From Bryobacterales bacterium (GTDB lineage Bacteria > Acidobacteriota > Terriglobia > Bryobacterales > Bryobacteraceae): a DNA stretch of 11,174 nucleotides. Below the pieces are notes generated by a model that searched no databases, was not told the origin of the DNA, and saw only the letters and a list, made by a program, of their open reading frames with translations. Both the position numbers and the translations under genes were made by a program. Below are positions 1 through 6,849 of the stretch, piece by piece; position 1 is the stretch's first letter, and each line of letters starts with the position of its first letter. Where the stretch lies: positions 1 to 11,174 of the forward strand of contig JAEUQE010000263.1 of assembly GCA_016789785.1 (NCBI GenBank), read 5' to 3'.

Positions 1-498
1 ATCGGTGCCGACGAGACTGTCCAGATTGTAGACCGGGCGAACGTCCACGTGGGATCCGGGCATGAACGCGCGCGCTCCCACGTCAATCAGAAGTCCGCCT
101 TTGATGCGGCTCAGCACCCGTCCGGAGATCAGCAGCCCTTCCTGATAAGCTTTCTCCAGCGTGTCCCAACTGCGCAGCCGCACAGCCTTCTCATGCGAGA
201 GCATCGTATAGCCCTCGACATGGGGCGCATGCCGGTCCACGATGACATCAATCGTATCGCCGCGTTTGACCGAAACACTACCATCGGGAAGTTGGAATTC
301 CGTAAGTGGAACGATGCCTTCCGACTTATAGCCGAAGTCGACAATTACTTCCTTGTCGGTAACTTTGAGCACATGGCCCTGGATGACTTCACCCTCGGAG
401 GGCGGCGCGAAGTGGCTGTAGTCATCGAGCATCTGCTCGTAGTCTTCACCGCCGGGGAAGGACTGGTTTGGGGAACGATCCTCTGGTTGGTTGTCCAT
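1..498 (-). CDS. rpsA: 30S ribosomal protein S1, N-terminal part (runs off the left edge)
   Basis: S1 binds mRNA on the small ribosomal subunit and helps load transcripts for initiation. The 166 visible residues start at the ATG at 498, with a GGAGAG ribosome site about 10 bases upstream. A first S1 (OB-fold) repeat spans about residues 34-101 and contains DKEVIVDFGYKSEGIVPL. The linker SHEKAVRLRSWDTLEKAYQ follows (about residues 103-122). A second repeat begins near residue 124, with KGGLLIDVGARAFMPGSHVD. The order and spacing match the start of E. coli S1, including the GGF/GGL and AFLPGS-like motifs typical of repeat 2. The frame is open to base 1, so the remaining repeats lie outside the window. 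It is transcribed from a strong promoter about 100 bases upstream and is divergent from the PgeF-like gene. It could be an S1-domain paralogue rather than the main rpsA, but the linker match favours rpsA. Confidence 0.93.
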   Translation of the reverse strand, partial: MDNQPEDRSPNQSFPGGEDYEQMLDDYSHFAPPSEGEVIQGHVLKVTDKEVIVDFGYKSEGIVPLTEFQLPDGSVSVKRGDTIDVIVDRHAPHVEGYTMLSHEKAVRLRSWDTLEKAYQEGLLISGRVLSRIKGGLLIDVGARAFMPGSHVDVRPVYNLDSLVGTD

Positions 499-600
499 CG
501 CCACTCTCTCCGAGTCAGCGGCTGCGGCGCACCCTGGATCAAGGGGGCAATCTGAGAACCCTCGATCACCGACAAGCCGTTGAAAGATCAGTACTTCAGA

Positions 601-629
601 AATATAGCCGAGTGGCTAGGCCTTGTCAA
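601..629 (-). promoter_or_regulatory. Sigma-70 promoter of the S1 gene
   Basis: On the minus strand there is a perfect -35 TTGACA (624-629), a 17-bp spacer (607-623) and a -10 TATATT (601-606). Transcription should start near 594. That gives a leader of about 95 nt before the S1 ATG at 498. A short inverted repeat (CAACC/GGTTG, 627-640) overlaps the -35 box, but its arms are too short to call an operator. Confidence 0.8.
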
Positions 630-731
630 CCTGTGGGTTGTACCTGAGGGGTTGCACCATCGGGACCAAGCTACCGGAATCCTCGGGAGATCACGCGCAT
701 CCACCTTATGATCTGCGACCATGGAGTCTGC

Positions 732-1382
732 ATGTCTGATTGTTTCAAGGATGAACACGAGGTCTATCGGATTCGGAAGTTTGCGGATCTCCCGTGGCTG
801 GATCACGGCTTCGGCACGCGTCATTCCGAGGACTTCAACGCCTTGCCGGCGGCCACGGTCAGGCAGATCCATTCGGACCGGGTACTGTCCGCCAGCGGGG
901 ATCCCACCTGCGTGGGTGAGGGCGACGCGATGATCACGGATCAGGCCGGACTTCGGCTTGCTGTGCGAACGGCGGACTGCATTCCGGTGCTGCTGGCCGA
1001 CAGGCGGCGCAGGATCGTCGCTGCGGTCCATGCCGGCTGGCGGGGTACTCTCGGCAGGATCGCTCAAGGCGCCGTGGACCGGATGAGGGAGACCTACGGT
1101 ACGCAGGCGGAGGATATCGAGGCGGCGATCGGACCGGGTATCGGGGTGTGCTGCTTCGAGGTCGGCGCGGAGGTGGCGGCGCTGTTCGGTTCTCAGGCGA
1201 ACGAACGGGCACATCTGGATCTTCCTGAATTGAATCGACAGCAACTGCTCGATGCCGGGCTCGGCGAGCGGAGTATTCACATCGCGCGGCTGTGCACCCG
1301 ATGTGGGCAGCGCGACTTCCATTCCTTCCGCCGCGATCGGGAACGTGCCGGCCGGATGGTGAGTTCGATCGTGATCCGCTGA
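732..1382 (+). CDS. pgeF: PgeF/YfiH-family multicopper-like protein (laccase domain, DUF152), compact form
   Basis: This family, also called polyphenol oxidase/YfiH or LACC1-like, has purine nucleoside phosphorylase and related activities; E. coli PgeF (YfiH) is linked to peptidoglycan editing. The start chosen is the ATG at 732 because GGAG at 723-726 lies 5 bases upstream; an in-frame ATG at 708 has no such site. The product has 216 residues. The three metal ligands are visible: His47 in QIHSD, Cys83 in RTADC and His100 in HAGWRG. Their spacings (36 and 17) equal those of E. coli YfiH His71/Cys107/His124. GPGIGVCCFEVG (about 134-145), CTRC (188-191) and FHSFRRD (196-202) are further family blocks. 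It is shorter than the roughly 240-280 residues usual for the family: the stretch before the first His is reduced, and the usual SLNLG-type block is not recognisable. The protein is probably cytoplasmic. No clear promoter was seen in 630-731. Confidence 0.9.
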   Translation: MSDCFKDEHEVYRIRKFADLPWLDHGFGTRHSEDFNALPAATVRQIHSDRVLSASGDPTCVGEGDAMITDQAGLRLAVRTADCIPVLLADRRRRIVAAVHAGWRGTLGRIAQGAVDRMRETYGTQAEDIEAAIGPGIGVCCFEVGAEVAALFGSQANERAHLDLPELNRQQLLDAGLGERSIHIARLCTRCGQRDFHSFRRDRERAGRMVSSIVIR

Positions 1383-1544
1383 GGTCGGCCAGCGACAGAG
1401 TGCAAGAGCCAGAACGGACGGGCGGGCAGCCGGATGAAGATCTCCGAAAAGAAGGTGCCGAAACAGTTCCTGCCTCCGGCGTGGCAAAGCTCAGGTTGTC
1501 ATAGGACTTCTCTTGATCTGCCGAACATGCCGCTGGGACACAAC

Positions 1545-1576
1545 AAAAGGGCTCGCGGCGTTACCCGCGAGCCCTT
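1545..1576 (-). terminator. Rho-independent terminator of the M48 peptidase gene
   Basis: A perfect 12-bp stem (1547-1558 with 1565-1576) encloses a 6-base loop. On the minus strand it is followed by TTTTGTTGTG. The stem ends about 80 bases past the peptidase stop at 1658. On the plus strand there is no T-run after the stem, so any effect on the pgeF transcript would be weaker. Confidence 0.85.
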
Positions 1577-1599
1577 AGCTTCCAGGTGGAGGAGAGGTC

Positions 1600-1625
1600 A
1601 GGAAGCCTGTCCAGTAGGGCTTCCT
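1600..1625. repeat. Inverted repeat (second hairpin between pgeF and the M48 gene)
   Basis: Arms AGGAAGCC (1600-1607) and GGCTTCCT (1618-1625) pair perfectly around a 10-base loop. The hairpin sits in the 3' untranslated region of the M48 gene, just ahead of the main terminator. No T-run follows on either strand, so it may protect or process the RNA rather than terminate it. The rest of 1383-1657 shows no convincing gene. Confidence 0.55.
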
Positions 1626-1657
1626 ATGTTGCATGTTTCACTACAATGAGTACGCGA

Positions 1658-2653
1658 TCAGTTGGTCCTCCGCTTCAGCGTTGGACGCTCGTCCGGATCT
1701 TCCTTCGAAGTCCCTTCCTTGCCGTCTTCCACCGGAGTCGTGCTGCCACCCGGAGTCTTCCGCAGTCTCGGGCGGTTCAAATCCTTATCGTCCACTTTGC
1801 GCCGGTTGTGCAACATCGCCAACCGCGCCTTCACTTCGTCGAACTCGCTGGTCGTCACCACGTATTCGGGCTTTGCGGCCAGAATCTCCTGGATATTCTT
1901 CTGCGAGTTTTTGATGCGATCCTCGGTCAAAGGATGCGTGGAAAAAACCTTAGCCATCGTCCCTGGCTTGCGCTTCTCCATCGCCTGCAGCTTCTCGAAG
2001 AAGTCGACGAAGGCCGTGGGATCGTAGCCGGTCTTGTAGAGGTACTGCAGACCGAGAAGATCAGCTTCTTCCTCAAAACCGCGCGAGAACGACAGGAAGC
2101 CGATGGGGATCAGGACGCTGGCCGCCTGGCGTGCGCCGTAGCCGCCCCAACCGCCCATGAAGATCAGCGGGATGGTGGCCAGATTGACAAACTGTCCCCG
2201 GCTCGCCTGCCGCGTGCCATGGCGCGCCGCGACGTGCGCGATCTCATGAGCCATTACGCCGGCAAGTTCGGCCTCGGATTCCGCCCGTAGAATCAGCCCC
2301 GAGTTCACGAAGAAGAAACCGCCCGGGAGTGCGAAGGCGTTCACTTCCTCGCTGTCGATGACCTTGATCGTAAACGGAACCTTGGCATCGGAGTTGCGGA
2401 CCAGATTCTGGCCGACACGGTTGACGTACTCGGCGATCACCGGATCGTCGACAATCTTCGCCTGACGCTCAATGTCCTGCGCCAATGCCTTGCCAAGACC
2501 GATCTCCTTCTCCAATGAGTAGAAGTTGAGCCCCTTGCCGACATCCCGGTCGCCAATCGCTTCCGGATCCTTCTTCTTGTCCTTGGCCACAGCGACCGTT
2601 GACGCCAGAAGCGCGACGGCCACAAGAGATTGAAGCTTGCGGAGGCGGATCAT
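1658..2653 (-). CDS. Secreted M48-family zinc metallopeptidase (BepA/LoiP-like)
   Basis: M48 peptidases of this type act in the periplasm or at the outer membrane on misfolded proteins. The start chosen is the ATG at 2653, which has AGGAGAG about 9 bases upstream and opens a signal peptide (MIRLRK, then a hydrophobic stretch to about residue 23). An ATG 13 codons earlier would bury the signal peptide. The mature protein contains the zinc site HEIAH (136-140), the third ligand in EEEADLLG (194-201), and STHPLTEDRI (238-247), a conserved block of this family. A Gly-rich hydrophobic segment lies at about 160-190. After about residue 265 the tail is charged and likely disordered, rich in K, D, E and P. 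The length of 331 residues is normal for a single-domain M48 protein; no TPR domain like that of BepA is visible. It is a single-gene unit with its own promoter and terminator. Confidence 0.92.
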   Translation of the reverse strand: MIRLRKLQSLVAVALLASTVAVAKDKKKDPEAIGDRDVGKGLNFYSLEKEIGLGKALAQDIERQAKIVDDPVIAEYVNRVGQNLVRNSDAKVPFTIKVIDSEEVNAFALPGGFFFVNSGLILRAESEAELAGVMAHEIAHVAARHGTRQASRGQFVNLATIPLIFMGGWGGYGARQAASVLIPIGFLSFSRGFEEEADLLGLQYLYKTGYDPTAFVDFFEKLQAMEKRKPGTMAKVFSTHPLTEDRIKNSQKNIQEILAAKPEYVVTTSEFDEVKARLAMLHNRRKVDDKDLNRPRLRKTPGGSTTPVEDGKEGTSKEDPDERPTLKRRTN

Positions 2654-2715
2654 CTGTTTTTCTCTCCTGAACTCCCAGTCTGCATCCAGCAACCGGGCCC
2701 AGCAAACTTGACCTT

Positions 2716-2744
2716 ATTATAGAGCCGAACAGGAACTGAGGGAA
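2716..2744 (-). promoter_or_regulatory. Likely sigma-70 promoter of the M48 peptidase gene
   Basis: On the minus strand there is a perfect -10 TATAAT (2716-2721) with a weak -35 TTCCCT (2739-2744) 17 bp upstream. The predicted start near 2709 gives a leader of about 55 nt to the ATG at 2653. The -35 matches the consensus at only 3 of 6 positions. Confidence 0.5.
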
Positions 2745-2756
2745 GCCCTAATCCGC

Positions 2757-2784
2757 TGTTCACCGCCCTTCCACCCTATATAAC
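2757..2784 (+). promoter_or_regulatory. Possible promoter of the class-V PLP enzyme gene
   Basis: TATAAC at 2779-2784 could be a -10 element, with a poor -35 (TGTTCA, 2757-2762) 16 bp upstream. Transcription would start near 2791, about 8 bases before the ATG, leaving almost no leader. This fits the absence of a ribosome-binding site before 2799. Confidence 0.3.
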
Positions 2785-2798
2785 GTATCCTTAATCAA

Positions 2799-3983
2799 AT
2801 GGGTTTCGAAGTTTCTTCTCGGACGGTCCCAGCCTCGGAGGCCAACAGCACTCCGCTGTGGAGCCTCTACCGCGATGAGTTTCCGGTCACGGAACGCTAC
2901 GTGTATTTGAACCACGCCGCGGTCGCGCCACTTTCCCGAAGAGCCTCGGGTGCGATGACGCGTCTCAGCGAGGATTGCCTGCTTCACGGGTCGTACCACT
3001 ACGACGAGTGGCTGGCGGCGTACGAGCGGTTCCGCCATGCGGCAGCGGCGCTGATCCACGCATCGGCAGGCGAAATCGCAATCACGAAGAACACGTCGGA
3101 GGGCATCGCAACGGTCGCTCTGGGGATGCGCTGGAATGCGGGGGATAAGGTTGTAGCATTTCTTGAGGAATTTCCAGCCAACCTTTACCCATGGAAACGC
3201 TTAGAGGCGACGGGTGTCCACGTGGAGTGGCTCTCCATCTACGACTCGTTGGACCACATCGACGAAGCCTGCCGGGGGGCACGGCTGCTGGCCATCAGTT
3301 ACGTGAACTACCTGACGGGCCACCGGGTCGATCTGCGGAGGATCGGCGAGATCTGCCACCGGCGGGGGGTGTTCTTTTTCCTCGACGCGATTCAAGGCCT
3401 CGGCGCGTTCCCGTTTTCCGTGGATGAGTGCCATATTGATGCTCTGTCGGCGGACGGGCACAAATGGCTGTTGGGCCCCGAGGGTTGCGGCTTGCTGTAC
3501 GTGCGCCGCGACCGCCTGGACGAAATCGAGCCGGTGGAGTTCGGCTGGACGAACGTCGCGAAATATGCCGACTACGCCTCTCGGGATATGACCCTTCGTG
3601 CCGACGCAGGCCGGTACGAGTGCGGCACGCTGAACACGATCGGCTGTTTTGGACTGGCGGCGGCGATGGAGTTGCTGGTCGAGATCGGCGTCGACCGGAT
3701 TGGCGAAGCCGTGCACTCGTTAGCCGGGCGGATCGCGGAAGGCGTCGAGGCGCGTGGCTATCGGATTGCGGTCGAGCGGACCCCGGCCACCGGATCCGGC
3801 ATTGTCAGCTTTCAGAAGCCAGACGCGGAGGGTACGCCCTACGACGCGCGTGTGATCGTGTCTCAGCTCAAGAAGAAGGGGATCCTCGCCGCCCCGCGAC
3901 AGGGCTGGGTCCGCGTCTCGCCACATTTCTACATCTCACCCGACGACATTGACCGGACGCTGGCGGAGTTGCCATCGGTTTAG
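2799..3983 (+). CDS. Class-V PLP-dependent aminotransferase (isopenicillin N epimerase-like)
   Basis: This is a fold-type-I PLP enzyme of the aminotransferase class V family, cytosolic, 394 residues. The cofactor lysine is Lys222 in ADGHKWLLGP. Asp196 and Gln199 in FFFLDAIQG would contact the pyridine ring and O3'. LNHAAVAP (37-44), TKNTSEGI (96-103) and YECGTLN (273-279) are family blocks, and VRVSPHFYIS (371-380) carries the carboxylate-binding Arg. In cysteine desulfurases a loop before that Arg holds the catalytic Cys (SSGSAC or RTGHHC). Here the stretch reads AAPRQGW, shorter and without Cys, so it is not a SufS/IscS desulfurase. The substrate is unknown: an epimerase, a lyase or an aminotransferase are all possible. 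The ATG at 2799 has no ribosome-binding site, but the conserved region begins about 20 residues in and no better start is visible. It converges on the GH109-type gene. Confidence 0.88.
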   Translation: MGFEVSSRTVPASEANSTPLWSLYRDEFPVTERYVYLNHAAVAPLSRRASGAMTRLSEDCLLHGSYHYDEWLAAYERFRHAAAALIHASAGEIAITKNTSEGIATVALGMRWNAGDKVVAFLEEFPANLYPWKRLEATGVHVEWLSIYDSLDHIDEACRGARLLAISYVNYLTGHRVDLRRIGEICHRRGVFFFLDAIQGLGAFPFSVDECHIDALSADGHKWLLGPEGCGLLYVRRDRLDEIEPVEFGWTNVAKYADYASRDMTLRADAGRYECGTLNTIGCFGLAAAMELLVEIGVDRIGEAVHSLAGRIAEGVEARGYRIAVERTPATGSGIVSFQKPDAEGTPYDARVIVSQLKKKGILAAPRQGWVRVSPHFYISPDDIDRTLAELPSV

Positions 3984-4019
3984 CAAAGCGGACCCGGTAA
4001 CCACGATCCGTTCGGCACA

Positions 4020-4041
4020 GCGACGCCAAGTCGCCGCTTTT
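4020..4041 (+). terminator. Weak candidate terminator after the class-V PLP enzyme gene
   Basis: GCGAC (4020-4024) and GTCGC (4030-4034) form a 5-bp stem with a 5-base loop, followed by CGC and a TTTT run (4038-4041). It lies 37 bases past the stop codon at 3983. The stem is short, so it may be coincidental. Nothing else is evident in the 144-base convergent gap 3984-4127. Confidence 0.3.
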
Positions 4042-4127
4042 CCAGCACAGCCGGTTAAAAGCACCGACAAGCGGCAAGGAGGGGGGAGCACCGGCGCGGG
4101 AGCGAGGGAACGCGAACGCTGGTCGAG

Positions 4128-5450
4128 TTACAACGTTCCGGGATCGACCGGTTTTCGTGCTTTCCACTTCCCTCTGGTGAAATCCGGAAACTCGACCCGC
4201 GCGCTTCCCTTCCCCACCGATTCGATACTCAAGGGAAACAAGGCGCTCCAGGCCGCCGTGTCGTAGACGTCGATCGGAGTCTGCGTCCGGTTCCTTACCG
4301 CCTTCACAAACTGATACATCTCCATGTAGTCGGCGCCACCGTGACCATGCCGCTGCGCCTCGGCGCCGAGTTGCTTCCACAATGGATGGTCAAACTCCTT
4401 TTCGTAGGGCTCAAAACTCTCCCACTCATCCTTCTTCGGACTGCGGCCCTCCACATACACCTTGTTGAGTGTGCCCGAATAGATACCCCGGGTTCCCTGC
4501 ACGCGGAGAATCAAGTCGTAGGGCCGCGGCGAGATCGTGTCGAAATAGAGGGTCACGGTCCGGCCACGCTCGGTGCGAATGAGACTGGTATTCACATCGC
4601 CCTGCGCATAAGTGCGGCGCGCATTGTGATGATCCTTGCCGTAGCGGGTCGCGGCATAGTCGTTGAGGCCCTGCGAGAGAGTGCTCATCGAAACCAGGTG
4701 AGTGAACCGGTCGCCGCGGTTGATGTCGAGCCACCAGCCGATTGGCCCGATCGGATGGGTGGGATAGAGGTTGCCGTTGCGGTTCGCCATATGCAAACCG
4801 CGCCACGAGATCTCACCTGGTGTTCCGCGGTTGGAATCGCGCCAGATGAGCGCACCGCGCACGTCGTGCTGGTAGCCGCCTTCGCAGTGAGAAAGATCTC
4901 CCAGTAGCCCCTGGCGAATCATCGCCAGTATGGCCAGCACGTTCCGGAAGTAACACACGTTTTCGAGAATCATGCATGGCATGCCGGTCTGCTCGGAAAC
5001 GTTCACCAGTTCCCAGCACTCTTCCACGCTGATCGCGGCGGGCACCTCCGTTGCGGCATACTTGCCTGCTTTCATGGTCGCCACAGACATGGGCGTGTGC
5101 CACTCCCATGGGCCTGCGTTCACTACGGCGTCGAGATCGTCGCGCGCCACCAGACGGCGGAAGTCCTCGGGCCCGCTCGAATACCCTTCTGGGCGCCGAG
5201 CTCCCGCTTTTTCCACCAGATCCTGTGCACGCTTCAGATGCGCCTCATTGATGTCGCAGATCGCGGGCACTTCGACATTGCCGAGCGACAAGGTGGTGCG
5301 GAGCAGACCCGTTCCGCGGCTGCCGACGCCAATGAATCCGATGCGCGTCTTGCGAGCGGGATCCTGAGCCAGCGCTCCGGGCACAGTCAAGACCGGAAGC
5401 GAAGCAGCGGAAGCCGCGGAAAGCCATTGACGGCGGGTCATCGTTCGCAT
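4128..5450 (-). CDS. Tat-exported GH109-type (alpha-N-acetylgalactosaminidase-like) Gfo/Idh/MocA protein
   Basis: The product has 440 residues. A Tat signal is present: TRRQWL at 5-10, a hydrophobic stretch, and a probable cut after GALAQ (25-29). The Rossmann motif GVGSRG (41-46) marks an NAD-binding domain. WEWHTPM (115-121), TEVP (134-137), ENVCY (163-167), GGYQHDVR (191-198) and LYPTHPIGP (228-236) follow. These are hallmark blocks of glycoside hydrolase family 109, which removes terminal alpha-linked GalNAc by a transient NAD-dependent oxidation and elimination. The Tyr and His residues of the last three blocks fall where the family's catalytic residues sit. The start is the ATG at 5450, with AAAGGA 3 bases before it; the ATG at 5441 is an alternative that keeps the Tat motif. 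Other Gfo/Idh/MocA activities cannot be excluded. It is divergent from the GntR operon, and the two share a 109-base gap. Confidence 0.85.
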   Translation of the reverse strand: MRTMTRRQWLSAASAASLPVLTVPGALAQDPARKTRIGFIGVGSRGTGLLRTTLSLGNVEVPAICDINEAHLKRAQDLVEKAGARRPEGYSSGPEDFRRLVARDDLDAVVNAGPWEWHTPMSVATMKAGKYAATEVPAAISVEECWELVNVSEQTGMPCMILENVCYFRNVLAILAMIRQGLLGDLSHCEGGYQHDVRGALIWRDSNRGTPGEISWRGLHMANRNGNLYPTHPIGPIGWWLDINRGDRFTHLVSMSTLSQGLNDYAATRYGKDHHNARRTYAQGDVNTSLIRTERGRTVTLYFDTISPRPYDLILRVQGTRGIYSGTLNKVYVEGRSPKKDEWESFEPYEKEFDHPLWKQLGAEAQRHGHGGADYMEMYQFVKAVRNRTQTPIDVYDTAAWSALFPLSIESVGKGSARVEFPDFTRGKWKARKPVDPGTL

Positions 5451-5524
5451 GCATCCTTTGTACACCAGTTGGCGGATTGCGCTGCAAGGCAGAATCCGCG
5501 TTGGAACGCCAGCGAAGATTTCTC

Positions 5525-5553
5525 TTGCGTTGTGGTGTACTACGCGTAATAAT
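5525..5553 (+). promoter_or_regulatory. Promoter of the GntR-ABC operon, giving a leaderless transcript
   Basis: The -35 is TTGCGT (5525-5530), followed by a 17-bp spacer and a -10 AATAAT (5548-5553, 5 of 6 consensus positions). Only six bases separate the -10 from the GTG start at 5560. Transcription would therefore begin at or next to the start codon, which explains the missing ribosome-binding site. Confidence 0.6.
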
Positions 5554-5558
5554 ACACC
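5534..5558. promoter_or_regulatory. Inverted-repeat operator for the YtrA-type GntR regulator
   Basis: GGTGTACTA (5534-5542) and TAATACACC (5550-5558) form 9-bp arms with one mismatch around a 7-base spacer. It resembles the GTGTA..TACAC half-sites I recall for YtrA-subfamily regulators. It covers the spacer and -10 of the operon promoter and ends one base before the GTG, an ideal position for autorepression. It also lies upstream of the divergent GH109-type gene. Confidence 0.7.
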
Positions 5559-5559
5559 T

Positions 5560-5955
5560 GTGATTCCGTTCCGCGTCCTGTTCCAGCCCGGCATCCCGCT
5601 CTATGAGCAGGTGGTGTACGCGGCGAAGAAGGCGCTCATCGGGGGCCAGTTGCGCCCGGGTGACGCGTTCCCCTCGGTGCGCGCGTTGAGTGCCGCGCTG
5701 AAGATCAACCCGAATACCGCGCACAAGGTTCATCAGCAGTTGCTGCAGGAAGGGCTGATCGAAATTCGTCCGGGCATCGGCGCCGTGGCCGCCAAGCCGC
5801 CCTCGTCGTCGCGTGCGGAGCGGAGCCAGCTTCTGGATCGGGAAGTGGAGCACCTTGTGGTGGAAGCCAAGCGTCTGGGTCTGGCGCTGCGCGATGTGTT
5901 GGACGCGGTGGAATCGCATTGGACACGCCTGGAAGGGAGGAACGGCAAACGATGA
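5560..5955 (+). CDS. GntR-family transcriptional regulator, YtrA subfamily
   Basis: This is a dimeric winged-helix repressor of 131 residues that usually controls an adjacent ABC transporter operon. The DNA-binding domain spans about residues 8-78: GIPLYEQVV (11-19), LRPGDAFPSVRALSAAL (31-47), the recognition segment INPNTAHKVHQQL (49-61), and the wing EGLIEIRPGIGAVAA (64-78). The short helical tail (about 86-125) is typical of YtrA and lacks the ligand domain of FadR/HutC types. The start is the GTG at 5560, giving MIPFRVLFQPG. An in-frame ATG at 5449 would run through the promoter and operator and add 37 residues with no counterpart in the family. No ribosome-binding site precedes the GTG, in line with a leaderless transcript. 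The TGA overlaps the start of the next gene (ATGA, 5952-5955), so translation is coupled. Confidence 0.92.
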   Translation: MIPFRVLFQPGIPLYEQVVYAAKKALIGGQLRPGDAFPSVRALSAALKINPNTAHKVHQQLLQEGLIEIRPGIGAVAAKPPSSSRAERSQLLDREVEHLVVEAKRLGLALRDVLDAVESHWTRLEGRNGKR

Positions 5956-6848
5956 ACGACGTGATTCGGACGCAATCGCTCGCGATGCGCTTTGGACGTC
6001 ACCAGGTTCTGAGCGGCCTGGATCTGAGCGTCGCGCGCGGCAGCATCTACGCGCTGATCGGCTCAAACGGCGCGGGCAAGACCACCACTCTCAAAATCCT
6101 TCTGCGCCTGATCCACGGCTTCCATGGGCACGCGGAGATACTTGGCGTACCGTCGGGCAGGATCGGTCCACGCGAGTATCAGCGGATCGGCTACGTATCG
6201 GAGAACCAGGAACTGCCCGATGCCATGACGGTGGCGCAAATGCTCGCCTACTGGCGCCCCTTCTACCAGGGCTGGGATGTGGAGCGGCAACGCGAACTGA
6301 CGGGCATGTTCCGGTTGCCGCTGGATCGGAAGTTGAGGCACTGTTCGCGTGGTGTTCGCATGAAAGCAGCGCTCGCATCGGCGCTTGCCTATCGTCCCGA
6401 GTTGTTGATTCTGGATGAGCCTTTCAGCGGGCTCGATCCACTGGTACGCGATGAGCTTTCCGAAGCGCTGCTCTCGCAGGCCGGCGAAAGCACGGTGCTG
6501 ATTTCCTCGCACGACCTTGCGGAGATCGAGAACTTCGCGAGCCATGTCGGCTATCTGGACGAAGGGCGGCTTCAGTTTTCCGAAGAGATGCCCGCCCTTG
6601 CGGCGCGCTTCCGGGAGGTGGAAGTCACATTGGAGCAAGCGGTGCTACCGGCACAGTTGCCGCCCACGTGGCTCCGCACGGAAGCCGCACCGTCGATGGT
6701 GCGGTTCGTGGAAACTGCCTGGGATCCGGACCGGACACAGGCCGACCTGAACCGCGTATTCCCGCAAGCGCGCGAAGTGGCCGTGCGTGCGATGCCGCTG
6801 CGATCGATCTTCGTCACGCTGGCGAAAGCCGCAAGGGAGGCGGCCTGA
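5952..6848 (+). CDS. ABC transporter ATP-binding protein
   Basis: This is the cytoplasmic ATPase subunit, 298 residues, that would power the membrane protein encoded next. The Walker A motif is GSNGAGKTT (37-45); the Q-loop is near Gln86 (SENQE). The signature motif is degenerate, CSRGVRMK (131-138) in place of LSGGQ, but keeps the Ser-x-Gly core. Walker B is LLILDEP (151-157), the D-loop is SGLDP, and the switch His is His187 (SSHD). Residues from about 215 form a C-terminal extension with no recognised domain. The start is the ATG at 5952, which overlaps the regulator's stop by 4 bases; GGGAGG lies about 11 bases upstream inside the regulator gene. YtrB-like subunits in GntR-linked operons share this layout. 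The substrate cannot be read from this subunit. Confidence 0.93.
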   Translation: MNDVIRTQSLAMRFGRHQVLSGLDLSVARGSIYALIGSNGAGKTTTLKILLRLIHGFHGHAEILGVPSGRIGPREYQRIGYVSENQELPDAMTVAQMLAYWRPFYQGWDVERQRELTGMFRLPLDRKLRHCSRGVRMKAALASALAYRPELLILDEPFSGLDPLVRDELSEALLSQAGESTVLISSHDLAEIENFASHVGYLDEGRLQFSEEMPALAARFREVEVTLEQAVLPAQLPPTWLRTEAAPSMVRFVETAWDPDRTQADLNRVFPQAREVAVRAMPLRSIFVTLAKAAREAA

Positions 6849-6849
6849 C

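Noticed and set aside
588..1487. 299-codon open frame on the minus strand opposite the PgeF-like gene
   Set aside because: Arg/Pro/His-rich composition, no family motifs, and lies opposite a gene with clear catalytic residues; a GC-rich shadow frame.
1586..2290. 234-codon open frame on the plus strand opposite the M48 peptidase
   Set aside because: No ribosome site or recognisable motif; the opposite strand encodes HEIAH and other peptidase blocks.
4076..4088. Strong ribosome-site-like purine run in the 3984-4127 gap
   Set aside because: No start codon follows at a usable distance and no coding frame fits; purine-rich by chance.
5449..5559. Upstream ATG extension of the GntR regulator
   Set aside because: The extra 37 codons cross the promoter and palindrome and have no family counterpart.
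5245..6066. 273-codon open frame on the minus strand across the GH109/GntR boundary
   Set aside because: It runs through the promoter, the operator and two real genes; its composition is shadow-like.
6342..6365. Degenerate ABC signature as evidence of an inactive ATPase
   Set aside because: The Ser-x-Gly core is kept, and Walker A, Walker B and the switch His are intact; such variation is common in YtrB-like subunits.
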